NCBI GenBank assembly: GCA_937902695.1
Contig: CALFNI010000133.1
Span: 1-5,825 of the forward strand
From: an uncultured Rhodanobacteraceae bacterium
Lineage (GTDB): Bacteria > Pseudomonadota > Gammaproteobacteria > Xanthomonadales > Rhodanobacteraceae
DNA: 5,825 bases
Direction of reading: 5' to 3'
Positions within the stretch are counted from its first letter, which is position 1. The number at the start of each line of letters is the position of its first letter. The position numbers and the translations under genes were made by a program. This document shows positions 1 to 5,825 of the stretch, one piece after another. The notes beneath the pieces are model-generated. The model was not told the DNA's origin. It made no database searches and saw nothing but the letters and a program-made list of their open reading frames with translations.

Positions 1-3000
1 CGTGACCATGGCGTGCAGGCGGTCGAAGCCGCGCTCGAGCAGCGGCACGCCGTCGCGGCCGAGTTCTCCGCGGTGCTCGACGACGGATTCGAGCAGGCTC
101 TCCATCGCGTGGCCGAGTTCGCCGACGGGCATGATGCCGGCCATGCGCGCGCCGCCCTTGAGCGTATGCAGGTCGCGCTGCAGGCCGACGATGAGATCGC
201 GGTCGTCCGGCGCCTCGCGAAGACGCGCCATGACGGCGTCGGAGTGGTCGAGGATATCGGCGCCTTCCTGCACGAAGATCTCGAGCAGGTCGTCGTCGAG
301 GTCCGGCAGTTCGAGTGCGCCTTCGGGCTGCGGATCGTCGGCGATCGGCGGCGCTTCGGCGCCGGAGAGCTTGCTGGCGTACGCGGGCTCGGCGATCGCC
401 TGCGCGACCGGCGCCGGCGCGGCGTCGGCCTCGATCGAAGTTTCGAACGGGCCGAGCTCGAGCGACTCGACGTCGTCGGCGTCGGCGCCGGACTCGGCCT
501 CGCTGAAGTCGTCGACGTCGTCGTCGGCCTCGAACGCGACGGCCGGCACTTCGTCGGCGGGCACGTAGAGATCGGCTTCTTCCTCGAGCGGCGCCATGGG
601 CGTCTCCGCCGAGGTGACCGGCTCGATCGTTTCGCTGAATGCCGCGGCAGGTTCCGATGTCGCGTCCGCATCGTCGAACGCGGCGAGCAGCGCCGAATCG
701 ACCAGCGTGGCGGAGCTCCCGAACGAGGGCTCGGCCGAATCGTCCTGCGCGACGACCGGCGGCGCTTCGACGTCGGGCGGCACCGGGCGCTCGAGATCGA
801 ACTCGGACAACGAGGACACGAGCTCGGGCGGCATTTCGGCGAAAGACGCGGCGTCGGCGTCCTGCGCGTCGAGCGCGCGGATCAGCGAGCCGGTGAGGTC
901 GTCGTCGATCGCCACGGCCGGCGTCGCGTGGTGACGCGCGATGTCGCCGTCGTCGAGCCTGAGCTCGTCGTCGACGGCGCCGGGATGGGTTTCGTCCTCG
1001 ACGGCCGCCGCAGAGGCCTCGATCTGCGCGGGCTCGATCTCCGCGGGCTCGCCCGAATAGAGATGAAGCGACGTCTCGGGCTCCGGCAACGCGTCGCGGA
1101 GCGCGGTCACGCGCTGCACGAGATCAGCCGAATCGGGCATTTCGCCCATGCCCCTATCGAGGCGTTGCACGACCGCGCGCGCGAGCGCAACGGTGTCTTC
1201 GAGCGCGCCGATGCCGTCCGCGTCCGGCGCGGCGGCGATGCCGCGCAGACGCTTGATGTAGCCTTCGAGCGGCGCGAGCACGTGCCCGAGCGCCGGAATG
1301 TCGACCATCGCGATGGCGCCGTTCAACGTGTGCACGGCGCGAAGCAGCGTCTCGCTCGCGACGACGGGCGTCGGTGCGGACCGGTCGAGGTAGTCGCCGA
1401 TGACGCCGAGGTGCTGCGCGACTTCGCTCTTCAGGATGTCGAACAGGACGGGGTCGATGTTCGCCGCCGGACCCGCATGGACTTCAGGCGGCGCGGCCGC
1501 GAATGCACTCTCGATGTCGAGCTCCTCGGACGGCGCCGGCGTCGGCGGCGCGGCCACCGGCACGCGACGGCGCACGACGCGGCGGATCTTGCGCGTCGCC
1601 GCGCGCACAGGCACGTGGGCGTCCTCGCCGCTCGCGACGCGATCGGCCGTCGTCATGATGCCGTGCACGTTCGCGGCCGGCGCGGGACCGCCGCGCAGCG
1701 CCGCGAGCAGCTCGGGCAGCGCCGCGACCGCGTGATCGACGAGCGCGACGACCGCATGGCCCGGAGCGACCGTGCGATCCAGCACGCGGTTCAGCATGTT
1801 CTCGACCTTCCAGCTGAACTCGCCGAGCGTCATCGCGCCGACGAGCCGTCCGGAGCCCTTCAACGTATGGAACGAGCGGCGGATCGGCTTCAGCGCATCG
1901 AGATTCTCGACGTCGGCCTTCCAGAGCGGAAGGTTGCGCTGCATGTTCTCGATTTCTTCCTGCACTTCCTCGACGAACACCTCGCGGATCTCGTCGTCGA
2001 TGTCCTCGCTCGACATCATGTGGAAGCCGGCTTCGTTCGCGTGCTCGACCGGGACCTCTTCTTCGATCTCTTCCTCGATCTCGGTCCAGCCGGGCTCGAT
2101 CTCATCCGTCTCGGCGAAGCGCAGGCCCGCCAGATCGTGCGCCGAGCGCTCGGGCTCGATGGCCTCGCCGATGATGAGATCGCCGATGTCGCGACCGGGC
2201 GCGATCTCGACCGCGCCCGTGACGTCGCTCGCAGCGTCGTTCGAGGCGCGCGCCCCGGCCGGCTCGCCGGTCCATTCGCTCGCGCCGATGTCGATGTCGA
2301 CATCGGGAAGATCGACGCTCGGCAGGTCGTCGCCCGGCGCGCGCTCTTCACCGTCGGCGCGCAGGCCATCGCTGCGCCCGCTCGGCAGATGATCGCCCCA
2401 GCTCGGAAACTGCTCGGGCGGCGGATCGAAACGGAGCGACTTCGCGTCGCGCTCGCCGACGGGCGACGATGCCGCATGCGTCGCCTCGGTGCTGTATGCG
2501 AGCGCGGCAGCCGCGGCAAGCGCGGCGGTGTCGGCGTCGATCGGCGCCGGCGACGGCGATGCAACGTCATGGGACGGCGACGGCATCGGCCCGGAAAGGC
2601 CGCCGCCAGGACCGCCGCCGCCGCTCGGCACCGGCCAGTAGCCGAGCGCCTCGAGGCTTTCGCGCGTGACCTGCAGGATCCTCTCGCGGTTGCCGCGCTG
2701 CTCGCGCGTCGCCTCGAGGTAGTACTCGATCGCGGCGAGCGCGTCGGCGAGCTTGTCCATCTGCTCGGCGGTCGGCACGCGGCGGTGCTGCAGCAATTCG
2801 GTCTCGACGAAGCGCACGATGCCGGTCATCAGCTGCGCCGCATCGCCGAGGCCGAGCATGCGCAGCGCGCCCGAAATCTCTTCGAGCAGGCGCGGAATCT
2901 GCTCGACGCGCGCGTGCTCCCACGGCGATTCGATGAACGCGATGATGTCGTGCTTGGCCTGCTGGATGTTGACCGCGGCCTCGCGCATTAGTGCATCGAG

Positions 3001-4332
3001 GATCTTGCGGACCTCGGCCTTCGGCAGCTCGAGCTCGCCCTCGGGCTGCTCTTCGCTTTCGCCGCCGGCGCCGAGGCGCTCGATATGATCGTCGAGCGAC
3101 GCTTCGACGTAGAGCAGCGCGCCGGCGACGTCGAGCAATGCGCCCTCGTCGATCGGGCGGCGGTGATCGGCCATCTCCTCGATGACCGTGCGCTGCTCGC
3201 CGACGACCTTGCGCGGCATGCCGAGCCCGAGCATGCCGAGCGTGTCGCCGACGCGGTCGAGGATCTCGGCCTGGCTGGCGAGGTCGGCCGGATTCGCGTC
3301 GGGGCTGCGCAGGAAGATATCGAGCGATTCCTTGACGCGCAGCAGGTCGTCCTTGATGGCGATCGAGACCGTGTCGAGGAGGTTGCGGTTGTGGCCCGTC
3401 ATCGAGCCTTGCGCGTGCTGCAGTTCCTTCTGCGTCGGCAGCAGCGTGTCGAGGCGGTACGTCGCGCGCACGTCGCGCACGCGCGCGCCCTGGCCGGTCG
3501 AATGCGCGATGTAATAGAGGAGGTTCTTGACGAGATCGCGCGGCGGCGTCGACGCGAACGTCGATTCGCCGCTCTCCGCGAAGCGCTTGATCTCGCGATC
3601 GACGCCGCCGAAGAGAAGCTTGACGGCGACGCTCGGGTCGAGGCCGCCGTCGCGGACCGCTTCGATGACGCCGCCGCCGACCCACCAGACGCGGCGCGGC
3701 TCGCTGCCGTGCGAAAGCGCGCGCAGCCGATCGAGGACGCTCGACAGGCGGTCGAGGTGCTCGGTCGCGCTTTCGTCGCGGAACCATTTGAGCAATGCGG
3801 CCTGGAACGCGAGGCGCAGTCGCAGCGCCTGCGCCCGCAGATCGGCCTGCGCGAGCGGCGATTCGGCGCCGCTGGCCGAGGCCGGAAGGTCGGCGTGCAG
3901 ATCCGGCGAGAACAGCGCCGATTCGGTGAGGAGATTGTCGCCGCGGCAGGCGCGAAGATCGTTCAGCAGCGGCAACAGGACGATCGGAATGTCCTTGTGC
4001 CCGCTCTGCACGCGCTCGAGGTAATCGGGAAGCTGCACCATGCCGCGCATCAGCACGGAATAGGCTTCGTCGCGCTGCTTGATCGTATCGTCGAGCAGCG
4101 ACTTGGCGACGCGCTCCATCTCCTCGACGACCATCGCCGCGCCATACAGCTCGACCATGCGCAGCGTGCCCTGCACCTGATGCAGGTGCACCGAGCTTTC
4201 GCGCATCAGCGCGACGTCGGACGGATCGTCGACGTAGGCCTCGAGCGCGTCACGCGCCTGCTTCAGGGTCGCATCGAGCTCGTGCTTGACCCAGTTGAGC
4301 GCGGTGAAGTCGATGTTGTCTTGCAGTTTCAT
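1..4332 (-). CDS. chpA: ChpA/PilL hybrid sensor histidine kinase of the type IV pilus chemotaxis system, N-terminal 1444 residues (3' end outside window)
   Basis: CheA-type kinase that would take signals from PilJ and pass phosphate to pilus response regulators; cytoplasmic. The frame is open from an ATG at 4332 to the left edge, checked codon by codon. The start has a GAGGG ribosome site 5 bases upstream and an in-frame TGA at 4347-4345. The N-terminus (MKLQDNIDFTALNWVKHELD) and the motif HQVQGTLRMVEL resemble Pseudomonas ChpA as I recall it. Modules in order: Hpt-like with H51; a ChpA/FimL-type region (about 110-320, with VWWVGGGVIEAV near 215 and YYIAHSTGQGARVRD near 277); Hpt-like with D359 at the phosphosite; Hpt-like with E484; disordered acidic linker 564-776; canonical Hpt HTLKGSGRLVG with H822; short linker with a basic patch (914-923); Hpt HTLNGAIAMV with H1001; acidic linker 1084-1344; canonical Hpt HTLKGGARMAG with H1389. 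No membrane helix seen. Kinase, CheW-like and receiver domains are expected beyond the edge, not seen. It follows pilJ by 71 bases, probably one operon. Betaproteobacterial annotations often use pilL. Confidence 0.93.
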   Translation of the reverse strand, partial: MKLQDNIDFTALNWVKHELDATLKQARDALEAYVDDPSDVALMRESSVHLHQVQGTLRMVELYGAAMVVEEMERVAKSLLDDTIKQRDEAYSVLMRGMVQLPDYLERVQSGHKDIPIVLLPLLNDLRACRGDNLLTESALFSPDLHADLPASASGAESPLAQADLRAQALRLRLAFQAALLKWFRDESATEHLDRLSSVLDRLRALSHGSEPRRVWWVGGGVIEAVRDGGLDPSVAVKLLFGGVDREIKRFAESGESTFASTPPRDLVKNLLYYIAHSTGQGARVRDVRATYRLDTLLPTQKELQHAQGSMTGHNRNLLDTVSIAIKDDLLRVKESLDIFLRSPDANPADLASQAEILDRVGDTLGMLGLGMPRKVVGEQRTVIEEMADHRRPIDEGALLDVAGALLYVEASLDDHIERLGAGGESEEQPEGELELPKAEVRKILDALMREAAVNIQQAKHDIIAFIESPWEHARVEQIPRLLEEISGALRMLGLGDAAQLMTGIVRFVETELLQHRRVPTAEQMDKLADALAAIEYYLEATREQRGNRERILQVTRESLEALGYWPVPSGGGGPGGGLSGPMPSPSHDVASPSPAPIDADTAALAAAAALAYSTEATHAASSPVGERDAKSLRFDPPPEQFPSWGDHLPSGRSDGLRADGEERAPGDDLPSVDLPDVDIDIGASEWTGEPAGARASNDAASDVTGAVEIAPGRDIGDLIIGEAIEPERSAHDLAGLRFAETDEIEPGWTEIEEEIEEEVPVEHANEAGFHMMSSEDIDDEIREVFVEEVQEEIENMQRNLPLWKADVENLDALKPIRRSFHTLKGSGRLVGAMTLGEFSWKVENMLNRVLDRTVAPGHAVVALVDHAVAALPELLAALRGGPAPAANVHGIMTTADRVASGEDAHVPVRAATRKIRRVVRRRVPVAAPPTPAPSEELDIESAFAAAPPEVHAGPAANIDPVLFDILKSEVAQHLGVIGDYLDRSAPTPVVASETLLRAVHTLNGAIAMVDIPALGHVLAPLEGYIKRLRGIAAAPDADGIGALEDTVALARAVVQRLDRGMGEMPDSADLVQRVTALRDALPEPETSLHLYSGEPAEIEPAQIEASAAAVEDETHPGAVDDELRLDDGDIARHHATPAVAIDDDLTGSLIRALDAQDADAASFAEMPPELVSSLSEFDLERPVPPDVEAPPVVAQDDSAEPSFGSSATLVDSALLAAFDDADATSEPAAAFSETIEPVTSAETPMAPLEEEADLYVPADEVPAVAFEADDDVDDFSEAESGADADDVESLELGPFETSIEADAAPAPVAQAIAEPAYASKLSGAEAPPIADDPQPEGALELPDLDDDLLEIFVQEGADILDHSDAVMARLREAPDDRDLIVGLQRDLHTLKGGARMAGIMPVGELGHAMESLLESVVEHRGELGRDGVPLLERGFDRLHAMVT
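1021..1050 (-). repeat. Two-copy 15-base tandem repeat in the third chpA linker
   Basis: Positions 1021-1035 and 1036-1050 match at 14 of 15 bases. The repeat is in frame and encodes the pentapeptide pair EPAEI-EPAQI at the start of the acidic linker before the H1389 module. It looks like a small in-frame duplication by strand slippage, so copy number may vary between strains. Confidence 0.7.
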
Positions 4333-4337
4333 GTGCA

Positions 4338-4342
4338 CCCTC
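4338..4342 (-). promoter_or_regulatory. Ribosome binding site of chpA
   Basis: On the minus strand GAGGG lies 5 bases (TGCAC) before the ATG at 4332-4330, a normal Shine-Dalgarno spacing. It supports that start over the in-frame GTG at 4338-4336, which overlaps the site itself. An in-frame TGA at 4347-4345 excludes starts further upstream. Confidence 0.75.
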
Positions 4343-4352
4343 GATCAACGCT

Positions 4353-4379
4353 CGGCGGCGTCAGGTCGCCGTCGTTTTT
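4353..4379 (+). terminator. Rho-independent terminator-like hairpin in the pilJ-chpA gap, facing against the genes
   Basis: On the plus strand CGGCGGCG (4353-4360) pairs with CGCCGTCG (4367-4374), giving 8 pairs including one G-U, around the 6-base loop TCAGGT. Five T follow directly (4375-4379). This is the layout of an intrinsic terminator for transcripts running left to right, antisense to both genes. On the minus strand the G-U becomes an A-C mismatch and no T run follows, so it should not stop pilJ-chpA mRNA. There the weaker hairpin sits about 10 bases before the chpA ribosome site and might influence translation. No plus-strand gene that would need it is visible, so chance is possible. 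Confidence 0.35.
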
Positions 4380-4403
4380 CCCGGAGCCTGCCCTCGACTC
4401 CGC

Positions 4404-5825
4404 TCAGCCCGGCAGCTTGAAGTCCGCGACCGACCTGCGAAGGTCGGAGGCAAGCTGCGCGAGGTTGCCGATCGATTCCGCGGTCTGGCTTGCGCCGACC
4501 GATGTCTGCGTCGTGATTTCCTGAATCACGTTCATCGTCGCCGAGATGTTCGTCGCGGCGGCCGACTGCTGCCGTGCGGCAGTGGAGATGTTCTGAATGA
4601 GCTCGGCGAGGTCGTTCGAGACCTTTTCGATCTCGCCGAGCGCGAGGCCCGCGTCCTCGGCGAGGCGCGCGCCCGAGACCACTTCCGAGGTCGTCTGCTC
4701 CATCGAGCTGACGGCTTCGTTCGTGTCGGACTGAATCGTCTGCACCAGCGTTTCGATTCGCTTCGTCGCGCCGGAGGCGCGTTCGGCGAGGCGCTGCACT
4801 TCGTCGGCGACGACCGCGAAGCCGCGCCCCGCTTCGCCGGCGGATGCCGCCTGGATCGCGGCATTCAACGCGAGGATGTTGGTCTGCTCGGCGATGTCGT
4901 TGATGAGCTCGACGATCGATCCGATTTCCTGCGACGACTCGCCGAGGCGCTTGATTCGCTTCGACGTCTCCTGGATCTGGTCGCGGATCGAATCCATGCC
5001 CTGGATCGTCTGGCGCACGATCTGCGCGCCGTTCGCGGCGATCTGCACCGAGCGCTGCGCGACTTCGGCCGATTCGGCCGAGTTCTTCGACACGTTGTCG
5101 ATCGAGGTCGCCATCTCGTTGATCGCCGCCGACGCCGACGTGATCTGCTGCGCCTGATGCTCCGCGGCTTCGGCGAGGTGCATCGCGGTCGCCTGCGTTT
5201 CCTGCGCGGCGGCCGACACCTGCACGGCGGTTTCGTTGATCGTCGTGACCAGCGAGCGCAGCGCTTCGACCGCGAAGTTCACCGAGTCCGCGATCGCGCC
5301 GGTGATGTCCTCGGTGACGGTCGCCTTGACCGTGAGGTCGCCTTCGGCAAGCGATCCCATTTCGTCGAGGAGGCGCAGGATCGCTTCCTGGTTGCGCTGG
5401 TTGAGCTCGGCCGACACCTGGTAGCGGCGCTGCTGGTCGCGGATCAGGTTGACGCCGAGGAACAGCAGCAGGAGCAGCGCGAGGCCGGCGGCGATGACGC
5501 CGAGCCAGGGGCTGCGCAGGATGTTCTTCGCCGGCAGGTCGTCGATGAGCTGCGCGACGTTGCCGGCGCGGAGCAGCACGCTCTGGCTGTCGGTGAAGCT
5601 CGCGTCGGCGGCGTCCTTCACGGTCTGCAGGTTCGTCGATGCGTCCTGGATCTTCTGGATCGGATCGGCAAGGCCGGTCCATTGCTGCGAAATGTCGCCG
5701 AGGATCTGCTTGGCGTTCGGATTGTCGAGCGCGCGGATGTTGAGCTCGGGCGCGCCGTTCAGAAGGCCGGACACGACCGTGCCGTAGAGGCGCGCGTCGC
5801 GCGCGAAGCCGTCGGCCGAGGCCTG
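4404..5825 (-). CDS. pilJ: PilJ, methyl-accepting chemoreceptor for type IV pilus/twitching motility, C-terminal 473 residues (5' end outside window)
   Basis: Inner-membrane chemoreceptor expected to sense pilus or surface signals and control ChpA through a CheW-like adaptor. The frame is open from the right edge to TGA at 4406-4404; the true start is outside, and the GTG at 5774 is internal. Fragment residues 1-100 are the end of a periplasmic PilJ-type sensor. Residues about 106-128 form one membrane helix ([20 protein letters not shown]), followed by RDQQRR, which marks the cytoplasmic side. A HAMP-like linker runs about 135-195. A long helical signalling domain follows, with the receptor tip at about 313-348 ([20 protein letters not shown], then [16 protein letters not shown]). 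Gln and Ser replace the usual Glu and Arg of the tip, as I recall for Pseudomonas Pil[21 protein letters not shown] and the tail [13 protein letters not shown] also fit PilJ. No NWETF-like CheR-binding tail is present. QE and EQ pairs (fragment residues 208-209 and 376-377) are possible methylation sites, an inference. The family is usually about 680-750 residues, so about a third is missing. Confidence 0.95.
   Translation of the reverse strand, partial: QASADGFARDARLYGTVVSGLLNGAPELNIRALDNPNAKQILGDISQQWTGLADPIQKIQDASTNLQTVKDAADASFTDSQSVLLRAGNVAQLIDDLPAKNILRSPWLGVIAAGLALLLLLFLGVNLIRDQQRRYQVSAELNQRNQEAILRLLDEMGSLAEGDLTVKATVTEDITGAIADSVNFAVEALRSLVTTINETAVQVSAAAQETQATAMHLAEAAEHQAQQITSASAAINEMATSIDNVSKNSAESAEVAQRSVQIAANGAQIVRQTIQGMDSIRDQIQETSKRIKRLGESSQEIGSIVELINDIAEQTNILALNAAIQAASAGEAGRGFAVVADEVQRLAERASGATKRIETLVQTIQSDTNEAVSSMEQTTSEVVSGARLAEDAGLALGEIEKVSNDLAELIQNISTAARQQSAAATNISATMNVIQEITTQTSVGASQTAESIGNLAQLASDLRRSVADFKLPG

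Noticed and set aside
13..2991. Long plus-strand open frame as a real gene
   Set aside because: It is the in-register antisense of chpA, encodes Arg/Asp-rich sequence with no recognisable domain, and the minus strand has clear Hpt modules throughout. Listed only as a finding.
3502..3504. H277 in IAHSTGQGARV as a further Hpt phosphosite
   Set aside because: Although it has a His and glycines, it does not fit HxxKG and lies in the ChpA/FimL-type region, not in a recognisable Hpt helix.
2567..3787. 406-codon minus-strand frame inside chpA (also 2016-2570)
   Set aside because: Shifted from the ChpA frame, Arg/Pro-rich, no recognisable motif, while the ChpA frame is open and carries conserved modules.
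4333..4403. Promoter for chpA in the pilJ-chpA gap
   Set aside because: The 71 bases are GC-rich, with no convincing -35/-10 pair; co-transcription with pilJ is simpler.
3085..4524. 479-codon plus-strand open frame
   Set aside because: Same antisense register as above; it runs through the chpA start, the gap and the pilJ 3' end, and shows no domain.
4345..5682. 445-codon minus-strand frame overlapping pilJ
   Set aside because: Same strand but shifted from the PilJ frame; Arg/Pro-rich low-complexity product, typical of an out-of-frame reading of GC-rich DNA.
1..5825. Mobile element, CRISPR array, tRNA or rRNA, attachment site, or undescribed system
   Set aside because: Nearly all of the window is filled by two core motility genes of uniform composition. 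I saw no inverted terminal repeats, regularly spaced repeats or RNA gene signatures.

Overview
The window is very GC-rich and carries two convincing genes. Both lie on the minus strand, are cut by the window edges, and belong to the chemotaxis-like (Pil-Chp) system that controls type IV pili and twitching motility. The GC content, the codon use (almost no TTA, CTA or TCA) and the protein sequences suggest a beta- or gammaproteobacterium. A Burkholderia-type genome is my best guess, but it is an inference that nothing here proves.

Right part (4404-5825, minus): the C-terminal 473 residues of the pilus chemoreceptor PilJ. It shows the end of a periplasmic sensing domain, one membrane helix, a HAMP linker and a complete signalling domain. 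The N-terminus lies beyond the right edge.

Middle (4333-4403): a 71-base gap. It holds a good ribosome binding site for the next gene and a hairpin. Read on the plus strand, the hairpin is followed by five T and looks like a rho-independent terminator facing against the genes. I see no promoter, so the two genes are probably co-transcribed, PilJ first.

Left part (1-4332, minus): the first 1444 residues of the giant hybrid histidine kinase ChpA (called PilL in many betaproteobacteria). This part holds six Hpt or Hpt-like modules joined by long disordered linkers. Four modules carry the phosphorylatable His (H51, H822, H1001, H1389); two carry Asp or Glu there (D359, E484). The dimerisation, ATPase, CheW-like and receiver domains expected in this family would lie beyond the left edge.

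Functionally, PilJ is expected to sense pilus or surface signals and, through a CheW-like adaptor, control ChpA autophosphorylation. Phosphate would then pass through the Hpt modules to response regulators (PilG/PilH in Pseudomonas) that steer pilus extension and retraction. I found no evidence of an undescribed system. The points worth attention are the mix of intact and degenerate Hpt modules, the composition of the linkers, the antisense terminator-like hairpin, and two very long antisense open frames that codon bias explains.
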